A stretch of DNA of 50,394 bases from Nitriliruptoraceae bacterium (GTDB lineage Bacteria; Actinomycetota; Nitriliruptoria; Nitriliruptorales; Nitriliruptoraceae): assembly GCA_007130695.1 (NCBI GenBank), contig SLRZ01000041.1, positions 1 to 50,394 on the forward strand, read 5' to 3'. A program made the position numbers and the translations under genes. The notes under the pieces are model-generated. The model saw only the letters and a list, made by a program, of their open reading frames with translations, did no database searches and had not been told where the DNA came from. Positions 23,589 through 32,049 of this stretch are shown one piece after another (the stretch's first letter is position 1; each line of letters begins with the position of its first letter).

Positions 23589-24848
23589 ATGAAGACGATC
23601 GAGAAGCACGAATCGCAGGTCCGCTCGTACTCCCGCAACTGGCCTGCCTCGTTCGCGCGAGCGCGTGGCGCGATCCAGTGGGACACCGAGGGCAACCGTT
23701 ACGTGGACTTCTTCAGCGGCGCCGGGTCGCTGAACTACGGCCACAACGAGCCCAGGCTCAAGCAGGCCCTGCTCGACTATCTCGCCGACGACGGCGTGAT
23801 CCACAGTCTCGACATGGTCACCCCGGCGCGCTCGGCGTTCCTCGAGCGCTTCCACGAGGTCATCCTCGAGCCGCGGGGGCTGGATTACCGGGTGCAGTTC
23901 CCGGGGCCCACGGGCACGAACGCCGTCGAGGCGGCGATGAAGCTCGCCCGCAAGGCCACGGGCCGTGAGCGGATCGTCGGCTTCACCAACGCCTTCCACG
24001 GCATGACGTTGGGTGCGCTGTCGGTCACCGGGAACAACATGAAGCGCGGTGGCGCCGGTGTCCTGCTGCAGTCGGGCACCGCGGTGCCCTACTACAACTA
24101 CTTCGGTGAAGAGGTCGACACCACCGAGTACCTCGACCAGCTGCTCGAGGACGACGGCAGCGGGTTCGACCTGCCGGCGGCCGTCATCGTCGAGACGCTC
24201 CAGGGCGAGGGCGGCATGGCCACTGCGTCGATGGAGTGGCTCCAGGCGTTGCAGGAGGTCTGCAACCGTCACGACGTGCTGCTGATCGTCGACGACATCC
24301 AGGCCGGCTGCGGTCGGACCGGGACGTTCTTCAGCTTCGAGCCGGCCGGCATCAAGCCCGACATCGTCACGCTGTCGAAGTCCCTGTCGGGCTTCGGGCT
24401 GCCGTTCGCACTCACCCTGATGCGCCCCGACCTCGACGTGTGGGAGCCGGGTGAGCACAACGGCACCTTCCGGGGACACAACCCGGCCTTCGTGACCGGG
24501 ACGGCCGCGCTGGACTACTGGGTCGGCGAGGGGCTCACCCCGGAGATCGACCGCAAGGCCGCACGGGTGACCGAGGTGCTCGACCAGCTCATCGCCGACC
24601 ACCCCGAGCTCGAGGGCGAGCGTCGTGGCCGCGGGCTGTTCCAGGGCGTGGCCGCCGGTCCGGGCTTCGCCAAGAAGGTCACCGAGAAGGCCTTCGGTCT
24701 CGGGCTGCTGGTCGAGACCTCCGGACCCGAGGACGAGGTCATCAAGCTGCTGCCGCCCCTGACCATCGACGACGAGACGCTGGAGGAGGGGTTGCAGCTG
24801 CTGACCAAGGCCATCCTCGAGGTGGTCTCGGAGAACGACCCCCAGTAG
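23589..24848 (+). CDS. ectB: Diaminobutyrate--2-oxoglutarate transaminase
   Basis: A 419-residue class III aminotransferase forming L-2,4-diaminobutyrate from aspartate semialdehyde. Landmarks are YSRNWPASFARARGA near residue 15, FFSGAGSLNYGHNEP, QFPGPTGTNAVEAAMKLAR, FTNAFHGMTLGALSVTGN, VDDIQAGCGRTGTFFSFE and LSKSLSGFGLPFAL with the PLP lysine K264. All are characteristic of EctB. Three ATG codons lie in a row (23583, 23586, 23589); the third is placed six bases after GAGG and gives the usual MKTIE start. The next gene, ectC, is separated by 165 bases holding a 17-bp hairpin. Confidence 0.95.
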   Translation: MKTIEKHESQVRSYSRNWPASFARARGAIQWDTEGNRYVDFFSGAGSLNYGHNEPRLKQALLDYLADDGVIHSLDMVTPARSAFLERFHEVILEPRGLDYRVQFPGPTGTNAVEAAMKLARKATGRERIVGFTNAFHGMTLGALSVTGNNMKRGGAGVLLQSGTAVPYYNYFGEEVDTTEYLDQLLEDDGSGFDLPAAVIVETLQGEGGMATASMEWLQALQEVCNRHDVLLIVDDIQAGCGRTGTFFSFEPAGIKPDIVTLSKSLSGFGLPFALTLMRPDLDVWEPGEHNGTFRGHNPAFVTGTAALDYWVGEGLTPEIDRKAARVTEVLDQLIADHPELEGERRGRGLFQGVAAGPGFAKKVTEKAFGLGLLVETSGPEDEVIKLLPPLTIDDETLEEGLQLLTKAILEVVSENDPQ

Positions 24849-24874
24849 CGAGCTGGTCCCGATCGAACCGTTCC

Positions 24875-24911
24875 GGCTGAGGGGCCCGGCCATCGGCCGG
24901 GCCCCTCAGCC
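24875..24911 (+). terminator. Perfect 17-bp hairpin between ectB and ectC
   Basis: Arms 24875-24891 and 24895-24911 pair without mismatch across a 3-base loop. No T-run follows (CCGTTCC). It may be an attenuating or mRNA-protecting hairpin rather than a full stop, since ectC follows in the same direction. Confidence 0.6.
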
Positions 24912-25013
24912 CGTTCCGGGCCCGTCACTGGGGCACCCTGACACGAGAACGCACCGGGCCCGGCGACGCCGACCCAGCCCCCACCGACACCGACCGCAAT
25001 CCAAGGAGCACCC

Positions 25014-25427
25014 ATGATCGTCCGCAGCCTCACCGATATCGAGGGCACCGAGCGCGAGACCACCAACGGCACCACCTTCCTCGCGCGGCGGCTGCTGCTG
25101 GCGCGGGACGGTCTGAGCTACTCGTTCCACGACACGACGCTCTACACCGGGACGCAGACCAACATGCACTACAAGAACCACCAGGAATCGGTGTACTGCA
25201 TCGAAGGCAAGGCCACGCTCACCGACCACACCAACGGTGAGGTCTACGACATCCGGCCGGGGACCCTGTACGTGCTCGACGGGCACGAGAAGCACACCCT
25301 CGACGTCGAGGAGACCGTGCGGATGATCTGCGTGTTCACCCCGGCCCTGGTTGGCCAGGAGGTCCACGACGCGGAGGGCGCCTACCCGCTGCTGGACCCC
25401 GACGAGGCCCAGGCGCAGCAGGAGTAG
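25014..25427 (+). CDS. ectC: Ectoine synthase
   Basis: A 137-residue cupin that cyclises N-gamma-acetyl-diaminobutyrate to ectoine. It begins MIVRSLTDIEGTERE, has TNMHYKNHQESVYCIEGKA with the cupin metal ligands, then GTLYVLDGHEKHTL and a conserved FTPALVGQEVHD end. Length matches EctC (about 130-140). ATG at 25014 has AAGGAG at good spacing. A hairpin terminator lies 37 bases after the stop, so ectD probably has its own transcript or depends on read-through. Confidence 0.95.
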   Translation: MIVRSLTDIEGTERETTNGTTFLARRLLLARDGLSYSFHDTTLYTGTQTNMHYKNHQESVYCIEGKATLTDHTNGEVYDIRPGTLYVLDGHEKHTLDVEETVRMICVFTPALVGQEVHDAEGAYPLLDPDEAQAQQE

Positions 25428-25463
25428 AACGCCGCGACCCGGGGCCGACATCCAGTTCGACTC

Positions 25464-25503
25464 GACAGCCCACCCTCCCGACGGTCAGGGACGGTGGGCT
25501 GTC
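25464..25503 (+). terminator. Terminator after ectC
   Basis: Arms 25464-25479 and 25488-25503 form a 16-bp stem with one mismatch and an 8-base loop. GCCGTTCC follows. It separates ectC from ectD. Confidence 0.7.
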
Positions 25504-25656
25504 GCCGTTCCGCTCGTTTGGTACCAGTACACACATCGGCGCCCGGCGCGTCGATCCCGGCACAGGTGGCACCTGGCCGGGCGTGGCGCGAAAGCCGTGC
25601 CACGAGGCGACGCTCCTCCGTGGAAAGGACGTCAGCGAGGAGAAGGGAGAAGACGC

Positions 25657-26553
25657 ATGGGTATCAAGACGCTGTCAGACCACTACCCGACCCGTGTGGG
25701 GGCCCGGCCCGAGTTCATCAAGCGGGTGGACCCGGTCGTCTGGGGCGGTCCCGAGGACGGGCCACTGTCCGCTGAACAGCTCGCACGGTTCGAGCGGAAC
25801 GGTTGCCTGATCGTCGAGGGCGTCTTCAGTCAGGACGAGGTCGACTCGTTCAACACCCGACTCGACGAGATGAGCCGGGACCCCGACGTGCAGAACGACC
25901 CGGGCACGATCACCGAGCCGGAGAGCAACGAGGTCCGCTCCGTGTTCGACGTCCACAAGAACGACGCGCTGTTCAAGGCGACGGCCGAGGATCGCCGTGT
26001 GGCGGACATCGCCCGCCAGATCCTCGACAGCCAGGTCTACCTCCACCAGAGCCGCATCAACTTCAAGCCCGGGTTCGCGGGCAAGGAGTTCTGGTGGCAC
26101 TCCGACTTCGAGACCTGGCACGCGGAGGACGGCATGCCGCGGATGCGCGCGCTGTCGGCCTCGATCACCCTCACCGACAACTACGAGGTCAACGGCCCGC
26201 TGATGATCGTCTCGGGCTCGCAGAACACCTTCGTCACCACGGTGGGTGAGACCCCGGAGGACCACTACAAGTCTTCGCTGCAGCGTCAGCAGATCGGGGT
26301 GCCCGACGAGGAGAGCCTCGCGCGCCTGATCAGCGACGGCGAGATCCTGACCATGACGGGTAGGGCCGGCTCGGTCGTGTTCTTCGACTGCAACGTCATG
26401 CACGCGTCCGCCGGCAACATCACGCCGTTCCCCCGCAGCAACGTGTTCCTCGTCTACAACAGCGTCGAGAACACGCTCGAGGAGCCGTTCGCGGCGTCCA
26501 GTCCGCGGCCGGAGTTCCTCGCCAGCCGCGACTTCACGCCGGTCGGCGCCTGA
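25657..26553 (+). CDS. ectD: Ectoine hydroxylase
   Basis: A 298-residue non-haem iron, 2-oxoglutarate dioxygenase that makes 5-hydroxyectoine. The EctD signature FWWHSDFETWHAEDGMPRM is present, giving iron ligands H148 and D150. H249 in CNVMHASAGN is the third ligand and R260 in PRSNVFLVY the 2-oxoglutarate anchor. Length fits the family (about 300). ATG at 25657 follows GGAGAAGGGAGA. A spacer of 229 bases holding a terminator separates it from ectC, so independent control is possible; hydroxyectoine is usually made late or under heat and salt stress. Confidence 0.95.
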   Translation: MGIKTLSDHYPTRVGARPEFIKRVDPVVWGGPEDGPLSAEQLARFERNGCLIVEGVFSQDEVDSFNTRLDEMSRDPDVQNDPGTITEPESNEVRSVFDVHKNDALFKATAEDRRVADIARQILDSQVYLHQSRINFKPGFAGKEFWWHSDFETWHAEDGMPRMRALSASITLTDNYEVNGPLMIVSGSQNTFVTTVGETPEDHYKSSLQRQQIGVPDEESLARLISDGEILTMTGRAGSVVFFDCNVMHASAGNITPFPRSNVFLVYNSVENTLEEPFAASSPRPEFLASRDFTPVGA

Positions 26554-26570
26554 CCGCAGCGGGCACGGGA

Positions 26571-26603
26571 CGGGCGGCGGTGGCGGTGACTCACCGCCGC
26601 CCG
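26571..26603. terminator. Terminator between ectD and the lrp-domain gene
   Basis: A perfect 12-bp inverted repeat (26571-26582 and 26592-26603) with a 9-base loop lies between convergent genes and can serve both. Confidence 0.75.
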
Positions 26604-26620
26604 CGTCGTGCGCGCGGGGG

Positions 26621-26857
26621 TCACAGGTTGACCACGGGGCAGGTCAGGGTCCGGGTGATGCCGTCGATGCTCTGCACCCGGGAGATGACGAGCCGACCGA
26701 GATCGTCGATGTTGGCAGCCCGGGCACGCACGATCACGTCGTAGGGGCCGGTCACGTCGTCGGCGGCCAGCACGCCGGGGACCTCCGCCGCGACCGCCGC
26801 GACCTCCGAGGCGCGCCCGAGCTCGGTCTGGATCAGGATGTAGGCCGAGATGTCCAT
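26621..26857 (-). CDS. Stand-alone Lrp/AsnC ligand-binding domain protein
   Basis: A 78-residue protein with only the RAM/AsnC_trans_reg fold: AYILIQTELGRASEVAAVAA, then VPGVLAADDVTGPYDVIVRA and the final ISRVQSIDGITRTLTCPVV. No helix-turn-helix is present. Such stand-alone domains bind amino acids as dimers or larger rings and may pair with full Lrp regulators. ATG at 26857 has GGAAGGG at good spacing. A similar short gene sits beside thiL in other actinobacteria, so it belongs to the chromosomal backbone, not to the ect island. Confidence 0.82.
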   Translation of the reverse strand: MDISAYILIQTELGRASEVAAVAAEVPGVLAADDVTGPYDVIVRARAANIDDLGRLVISRVQSIDGITRTLTCPVVNL

Positions 26858-26885
26858 GGCGTGCCCTTCCGGGTCGACACCACTC

Positions 26886-26891
26886 ACCGTA
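26886..26891 (-). promoter_or_regulatory. -10-like TACGGT for the lrp-domain gene
   Basis: On the minus strand TACGGT lies 28 bases before the ATG, back to back with the thiL box. Confidence 0.45.
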
Positions 26892-26926
26892 GCCGTGGGC
26901 CGACGTCCGCGGGTCTGGTCCTGCTC

Positions 26927-26932
26927 TAGGCT
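26927..26932 (+). promoter_or_regulatory. -10-like TAGGCT for thiL
   Basis: TAGGCT lies 34 bases before the thiL GTG. Confidence 0.5.
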
Positions 26933-26966
26933 CGCGCCCACGTCCCCACACCCCGAAAGGCCGTCG

Positions 26967-27929
26967 GTGGCCGGTGAGTTCGCGTTGCTCGCAGCCCTGC
27001 GCGACCTGCTCGACGGTGACGGCCCGGGCCTGCCGAGGGGGGTGGACGACGACGCCGCGGTCATCGACCACACCGGCCCGGTGGTCGCCGCCGTGGACAC
27101 GCTCGTCGAGGGGGTCCACTTCGACCGTCGTTTGTCCAGCCTCGAGGACGTGGGCTTCAAGGCGCTGGCCGTGAACGTCTCCGACCTCGCCGCGATGGGG
27201 GCCCTGCCCGACGTCGCGCTGATCTCGCTGCAGCGACCGTCCGACCTCACGGTCGATCAGGCCCGGGAGCTGTACACGGGGATGCGGTCGGCGGCGGACC
27301 GGTGGGGCTGCCGGCTGGTCGGCGGGGACACCGTGACCTCGCCGGTGCTCGCGGTCTCGGTCACCGTGCTCGGCCGACTGGTCGACGAGCGGGTGGTCCT
27401 GCGCCGGGACGGTGCCGCCCCCGGAGACCTCGTGGTCGTGGTCGGGTCCCTCGGTGCCGCCGCAGCCGGTCTGGAGGCGTTGCGGCACGACGAGCACCGG
27501 ATCCTGGCGGACCATCCCGAGCTGGCCACGGCCCACCGTCGGCCGGAGGCGCTGACGGAGGCCGTCCCGCCGATGGTGGTCGCCGGGGTCTCCTCGGCGA
27601 TCGACGTCAGTGACGGCCTCGGACGTGACCTCGGCCATCTCGCCCGGCTCTCGGGCGTGGGGATACGCCTCGACGCCGACCGCCTCCCACGGTCCGAGGG
27701 CGTCCTCGCCCTCGCCCACCGGCTCGACCTCGACCCCCTGGATCTCATCGTGGGGGGCGGTGAGGACCAGGCGCTGGCGATGACGGTGCCACCCGGGCGC
27801 CTCGGGCGCCTCGACGCCGGGCTGGACGGGGTGGGCCTGCGTGCCCGCGTCGTCGGAGAGGTGGTGGTCGGGGCGGGTGTCGATCTCGACGGTCGCGAGG
27901 TCGGTGCGCTCGGCTGGGAGCACCACTGA
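26967..27929 (+). CDS. thiL: Thiamine-monophosphate kinase
   Basis: A 320-residue ATP-dependent kinase that makes thiamine diphosphate. It shows [13 protein letters not shown], the metal-binding DDDAAVID region, [34 protein letters not shown] and [38 protein letters not shown] and [12 protein letters not shown] complete the set. GTG at 26967 is the start; the longer frame to 26850 lies under the divergent gene. ThiD follows 47 bases later with its own -10-like box. Confidence 0.92.
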   Translation: MAGEFALLAALRDLLDGDGPGLPRGVDDDAAVIDHTGPVVAAVDTLVEGVHFDRRLSSLEDVGFKALAVNVSDLAAMGALPDVALISLQRPSDLTVDQARELYTGMRSAADRWGCRLVGGDTVTSPVLAVSVTVLGRLVDERVVLRRDGAAPGDLVVVVGSLGAAAAGLEALRHDEHRILADHPELATAHRRPEALTEAVPPMVVAGVSSAIDVSDGLGRDLGHLARLSGVGIRLDADRLPRSEGVLALAHRLDLDPLDLIVGGGEDQALAMTVPPGRLGRLDAGLDGVGLRARVVGEVVVGAGVDLDGREVGALGWEHH

Positions 27930-27940
27930 CCGCCGCGCCG

Positions 27941-27946
27941 TAGTCT
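27941..27946 (+). promoter_or_regulatory. -10-like TAGTCT for thiD
   Basis: TAGTCT lies 31 bases before the thiD GTG, within the short thiL-thiD gap. Confidence 0.35.
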
Positions 27947-27976
27947 CCCCGGCCTGCGAGCAGGAGGACCCCGGAC

Positions 27977-28780
27977 GTGGAGCAGCCAGGCCGCCCCCCC
28001 GTGGCGCTCACGATGGCGGGATCGGACCCCAGCGGCGGCGCCGGGATCCAGGCCGATCTGAAGACCTTCGAGGCGCACGGCGTCTACGGCATGGCGGTGC
28101 TGACCGCGCTCACCGCGCAGAACACGCTCGGTGTCCGCGGCTTCGAGGTGGTGTCCTCGGCGTTCGTGCGGCAGCAGATCGACGCGGTGATGGAGGACAT
28201 CGGCACCGACGCGGCCAAGACCGGGATGCTCGCCTCTGCGGCGGTGATGGAGGCCGTGGCGGCCGCCGTCACCCACCACGGCATCGACGCCCTGGTCGTC
28301 GACCCCGTGGCGGCCTCCAAGCACGGGGACCCGTTGCTCGAGCGGGAGGCGCTGACCGCCCTGCGCGAGGTGGTGGTGCCCCTGGCGCTGGTGGCCACAC
28401 CCAACCTCGGGGAGGTCGAACTGCTGACCGGCGTGACCGTCGAGGGTGTCGACGACCTCGAGCGGGCCGGGGACGCGATGGTCGAGCTCGGGTGCCGGTG
28501 GGTTCTGGTCAAGGGCGGTCACCTTCCCGGTCCGCAGGCCGTGGACCTGCTCACCGACGGACGGCACCGGGAGTGGTACCCGGGGCCGCGGCTCGATTCG
28601 CGCGACACGCACGGGACCGGCTGCACCCTCGCCGCCGCGATGACCGCACGACTCGCGGCGGGGGACGACCTCGTGCCCGCCGTACGCGCCGCGAAGGACT
28701 ATCTCACGGGGGCGCTGCGGCGGGGTGTGCGCATCGGTGCGGGGATCGGGCCCGTGGACCACCAGTGGCGCAGTCGCTGA
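27977..28780 (+). CDS. thiD: Hydroxymethylpyrimidine / phosphomethylpyrimidine kinase
   Basis: A 267-residue ribokinase-fold enzyme that phosphorylates HMP and HMP-phosphate for thiamine synthesis. It begins with the HMP loop [20 protein letters not shown], then [52 protein letters not shown] and the anion-hole motif [20 protein letters not shown] follow. GTG at 27977 has AGGAGGACC upstream. It is adjacent to thiL, so two thiamine steps are linked, although THI-box riboswitch features are not evident. Confidence 0.92.
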   Translation: MEQPGRPPVALTMAGSDPSGGAGIQADLKTFEAHGVYGMAVLTALTAQNTLGVRGFEVVSSAFVRQQIDAVMEDIGTDAAKTGMLASAAVMEAVAAAVTHHGIDALVVDPVAASKHGDPLLEREALTALREVVVPLALVATPNLGEVELLTGVTVEGVDDLERAGDAMVELGCRWVLVKGGHLPGPQAVDLLTDGRHREWYPGPRLDSRDTHGTGCTLAAAMTARLAAGDDLVPAVRAAKDYLTGALRRGVRIGAGIGPVDHQWRSR

Positions 28781-28900
28781 CGCTCGACGATCGCCGCAAG
28801 GCGAGGGTGGTCCGGCAGCGGGGGCCGGCTCGGTCCGGCCCGCCGCGGGCGTGACCGCAGGGCCGACCGGTCGTTGGAGTCCTCGACCTCGCCACCCGGC

Positions 28901-28928
28901 GGGGCGGGCCGGCGGTGGCCCGCCCCGC
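28901..28928 (+). terminator. Hairpin between thiD and the lipoprotein gene
   Basis: A perfect 11-bp inverted repeat (28901-28911 and 28918-28928) with a 6-base loop ends just before the GGAGG-containing leader of the lipoprotein gene. It may end the thi transcript or restrain the next gene. Confidence 0.5.
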
Positions 28929-28946
28929 GAGACGGAGGATCCCACG

Positions 28947-29954
28947 ATGATCCAGCCATCGCGTCGCTGCCTGCTCGGACTCCTGCTCCTCGCCCTGGCG
29001 CTCACCGCCTGCGGCCGCTCGTCACCGAACGTCACGGCGGAGGACGGTCGCGGGTTGGAGCGCCCCTCCGGCGGGATCTGGATCCCCGAGACGCGTGAGG
29101 TCGACCCCGGCACCGACATGCGCCGCGGTGACGAGGAGTCCACCGACCCGTCCGACGAGGACGAAGAGGAGGACGAGGAGTCCTCCACCCGCGGTGAGCG
29201 CCGCGACCGGGCGGCGGCCGCCTCGGTGGACGAAGAGTCCACCACCGGCACGGCCCAGGACACGGCGCCGGCCACCGGCTCGCGGGACGAGCGGAGTGCC
29301 GCACCGACCCAGACCAAGACCCGGACCTCGACCGGCAACGGCCGGCGGACCGACGCCGACCCGGGCCGGACCGAACCCGAGCAGGACGATCGGGACGACG
29401 AGGAGCCGGCTGAACCAGAGGTGGTCGGCGACTGCGGCGCGGAGGCGAGCGGTCCCACGCCGAGCCAGTCCGAACTCGAGGCGGCGGTCGCGGAGCTGCG
29501 TGAAGAGTTGCGGGCGCGCTGGCCAGAGACGCAGGCGGGCGCCTGGACCGTCTCCGAACCGACCGAGGTCCACGTGGGCTTCACGAGGGCCGTGGCCTCG
29601 CGGCTCGGCGAACTGTGCGCGTCCTTCCCCTACCCGCAACTGCTGCACGGGGCCCGCACCGAGCTCTCCGAACTCGAACTCACCGACCTGCTCGACGAGG
29701 TCGTCGAGGACCGCGACGATCTGCGGCACGGCGAGCCTCGCGAGGACCTGCCTGCGGCGATCCGCGCGACCCGCGGCGTCTACGCGGCGGCCGTGGACCA
29801 CGCCGGCAACGGCCTGCGCATCACGGTCGAGGAACCCGGGGACGAACTGCTCGAGGCGTTCCGGGGGCACTACACCCCACGGCTTCGCCTGGTCGAGGGC
29901 GAGTTCGACGGGGACGGAGAACTCGTCACCGAGGACGGGACCAGGGACGGGTGA
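28947..29954 (+). CDS. Acidic lipoprotein of unknown function
   Basis: A 335-residue secreted protein. Residues 1-22 are a lipoprotein signal ending in the lipobox LTAC, with C22 the lipidated residue. Residues about 40-160 are a low-complexity stalk rich in Asp, Glu, Ser, Thr and Arg (SDEDEEEDEESSTRGERR). The C-terminal 170 residues form a folded, mostly helical domain (SELEAAVAELREELRARWPE, then VHVGFTRAVASRLGELCASF and GLRITVEEPGDELLEAFRGH). No family is recognised. ATG at 28947 follows CGGAGGATC. In other actinobacteria this slot between thiD and rpmB is usually empty. Confidence 0.72.
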   Translation: MIQPSRRCLLGLLLLALALTACGRSSPNVTAEDGRGLERPSGGIWIPETREVDPGTDMRRGDEESTDPSDEDEEEDEESSTRGERRDRAAAASVDEESTTGTAQDTAPATGSRDERSAAPTQTKTRTSTGNGRRTDADPGRTEPEQDDRDDEEPAEPEVVGDCGAEASGPTPSQSELEAAVAELREELRARWPETQAGAWTVSEPTEVHVGFTRAVASRLGELCASFPYPQLLHGARTELSELELTDLLDEVVEDRDDLRHGEPREDLPAAIRATRGVYAAAVDHAGNGLRITVEEPGDELLEAFRGHYTPRLRLVEGEFDGDGELVTEDGTRDG

Positions 29955-30000
29955 TCCCCCGTCGCGGAGGCCTCATCGACGGGGTGCGTGTGCCGGCCGT

Positions 30001-30018
30001 GCCGGCGGGTCCGCCGGC
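30001..30018. terminator. Short hairpin between the lipoprotein gene and rpmB
   Basis: GCCGGCGG and CCGCCGGC form a perfect 8-bp stem with a 2-base loop between convergent genes. No T-run is present. Confidence 0.4.
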
Positions 30019-30029
30019 AGCAGGGTCCG

Positions 30030-30233
30030 CTACCGGGTCTTCACCGGGGGGCGGGTGACCTTGCCGGCCTTCAGGCAGCCGGTGCAGACGTCGAGCTTGA
30101 CCGTCTTGCCGTCGACGTAGGCCTTCACGCGCTGGATGTTGGGGCTCCAACGCTTGCTGGAACGCCGGTGCGAGTGGCTGACCTGCTTGCCGAACCAGGG
30201 CTTCTTGTCGCAGAGCTCGCAGACGGAGGCCAT
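30030..30233 (-). CDS. rpmB: Large ribosomal subunit protein bL28
   Basis: A 67-residue ribosomal protein beginning MASVCELCDKKPWFGKQVSH. It retains the zinc-binding C+ form with cysteines C5, C8, C50 and C53, and has the family run RRSSKRWSPNIQRVKAYV. ATG at 30233 has AAGGATT upstream. It is divergent from the DAK2 gene, as in many actinobacteria, and a -10-like TACGCT lies about 120 bases upstream. Confidence 0.95.
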   Translation of the reverse strand: MASVCELCDKKPWFGKQVSHSHRRSSKRWSPNIQRVKAYVDGKTVKLDVCTGCLKAGKVTRPPVKTR

Positions 30234-30350
30234 GAGGAATCCTTCTCGTTCGTGGTGACTCGTGGCCGCGGCGGGCGTGGGCTGCCAGAGGGGCCGGGAG
30301 GTGGTGCGGAAAAGGCCATCGCGTGTGCGGTGGCCACGACTCGACGGGCG

Positions 30351-30356
30351 AGCGTA
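30351..30356 (-). promoter_or_regulatory. -10-like TACGCT for rpmB
   Basis: On the minus strand TACGCT predicts an rpmB leader of about 110 bases, long for this window. Such leaders are common for ribosomal protein genes. Confidence 0.4.
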
Positions 30357-30410
30357 GCAGTCGCCCCACCCGGTCGCACCTGCGGCCGGGTGGGGCGCCC
30401 CGGCGGGCAC

Positions 30411-30416
30411 TAGCAT
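30411..30416 (+). promoter_or_regulatory. -10-like TAGCAT for the DAK2 gene
   Basis: TAGCAT lies 28 bases before the GTG at 30445. Confidence 0.4.
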
Positions 30417-30444
30417 GCGGACCCGGTCTCGAGGAGCGAGTCAG

Positions 30445-32049
30445 GTGAGTGCACCAGGTGGAGCGCCGTTGGACGTCCGAGCGCTACCCGCACTGCTCGC
30501 CCGTGTCCACGCGGCGCTCGCGGAGCAGCGGGAGGCGATCGACGACCTCAACGTGTTCCCCGTCCCCGACGGGGACACCGGGACGAACATGACGTTGACG
30601 GTGCGGGCGGCGCTGGACGCACTGGACGCCGCGACCGGGCCGGCCGAAGCTGCCGCGGCGGTCATCCGGGGGGCGCTGCGCGGCGCGCGGGGCAACTCCG
30701 GCGTGATCCTGAGTCAGGTGCTGCGGGCCGTGGTCGAGGTCGCGGCCAGCTCCGACGAGCCCGTCGACGCGTCCCGGTACGCACGGGCCCTCGCCGAGGC
30801 CCGCCGCCTGGCCTACGAGGCCGTCAACGAACCCGTCGAGGGCACGATCCTGACGGTGATCGCCGTGGCCGCCGAGGCGGCCGCGGCCGCCGTGACCGAG
30901 CACGACGACCTCGTGGCGGTCTCCGAGGCCACGTGCGCCGCGACGGGACGGGCGGTGCTGGCGACCACCGACCAGCTCGAGGTGCTACGCGACGCCGGGG
31001 TGGTGGACGCGGGTGCCCGGGGCTTCGAGGTCATGATGGGCTCGGTGCATGCCCACCTCACCGGTGCGCCGGCCCCGCAGCTGTCCGATGCCACCCCGCG
31101 CAGCCGTCCCCACCGGGTGGCGTGTGACCAGGAGCTGACCCACCGTTTCGAGGTGCAGTACCTCCTCGACGGCGATGACGGGGGCGCCCCGGCGCTGCGG
31201 CAGCGGCTCGAGGTCCTCGGCGACTCGGTCGTCGTGGTCGCCTCCGGAGGGCTGCTCAACGTCCATGTCCACACCGACGACATCGGTGCGGCGATCGAGG
31301 TGGGCCTCGAGTTCGGTCGGCCGAGCGAGATCGAGGTCACCCACTTCGGGGACCAGCTCGAGGCGCGGCGCACGGCGAAGAGCTCCGCGGCCGGTGCGGT
31401 CGCGGTGCTCGACGGCGATATCGCCGGGTCGCTGGCCGGGCAGCAGGGGCTCGTGGTGGTGCCCGGCCACGCCGGCCGGTTGCCCTCGGTCGCCGACCTG
31501 CTCAACGCCCTCGGGGAGGTGGCCGCGGAGCGGGTGGCGCTGCTGCCCGGGCACCCCAACGCGGTCCCGACCGCCCACCAGACCGTGGCGGTGGCCGTCG
31601 CCGAGGGCGGCCGGGCCCTGGACGTGATCGATGAGGCGGACTCCCCGTGCGCCGTGCTCGCCGCGCTCTCGCTGCTCGACGTGCAGGGACCGGCCGACAC
31701 GGTCTTCGAGGAGATGCGGGCCGCCGCCGCGGGCCTGCGCTCGGGCGAGGTCGTCGCCGCGGTCCGCGACGCGGCCACGCCGGTCGGTGACGTCCGGGAG
31801 GGCCAGCCCCTCGCGGTGGTCGGCGGTCGGGTGGTGGCCGCACCGGACGACCCGCTGGAGGCGCTCGAGATCGTCTGCGAGCAGCTCGGTGCCGCGAAGG
31901 CCGAACGGGTGACGCTGCTGCTCGGGGCGAGCGCCCCGGCGGCGGAGCGTGAACGGGCGGAACAGCTGCTCCGGGCACACGCCGAGGGCGAGGTGGAGGT
32001 CCTCGACGCGGGCCACCGTCCGGCCCGGTACTCGCTCGGCGTGGAGTGA
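30445..32049 (+). CDS. DAK2 domain / YloV-type kinase (fatty-acid kinase FakA-like)
   Basis: A 534-residue protein. The N-terminal DhaL/DAK2 domain has LNVFPVPDGDTGTNMTLTVR with the magnesium aspartates D42 and D44, and GARGNSGVILSQVLRAVVE. The middle carries RFEVQYLLDGDDGG and LNVHVHTDDIGAAIEVGLEF, hallmarks of the YloV/FakA central domain. A DegV-like C-terminal domain with VVVPGHAGRLPSVADLLNAL follows. FakA proteins phosphorylate DegV-bound fatty acids; that role is by family. GTG at 30445 has GAGGAGCGAG upstream. The TGA overlaps the recG GTG, so the two are translationally coupled. Confidence 0.85.
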   Translation: MSAPGGAPLDVRALPALLARVHAALAEQREAIDDLNVFPVPDGDTGTNMTLTVRAALDALDAATGPAEAAAAVIRGALRGARGNSGVILSQVLRAVVEVAASSDEPVDASRYARALAEARRLAYEAVNEPVEGTILTVIAVAAEAAAAAVTEHDDLVAVSEATCAATGRAVLATTDQLEVLRDAGVVDAGARGFEVMMGSVHAHLTGAPAPQLSDATPRSRPHRVACDQELTHRFEVQYLLDGDDGGAPALRQRLEVLGDSVVVVASGGLLNVHVHTDDIGAAIEVGLEFGRPSEIEVTHFGDQLEARRTAKSSAAGAVAVLDGDIAGSLAGQQGLVVVPGHAGRLPSVADLLNALGEVAAERVALLPGHPNAVPTAHQTVAVAVAEGGRALDVIDEADSPCAVLAALSLLDVQGPADTVFEEMRAAAAGLRSGEVVAAVRDAATPVGDVREGQPLAVVGGRVVAAPDDPLEALEIVCEQLGAAKAERVTLLLGASAPAAERERAEQLLRAHAEGEVEVLDAGHRPARYSLGVE

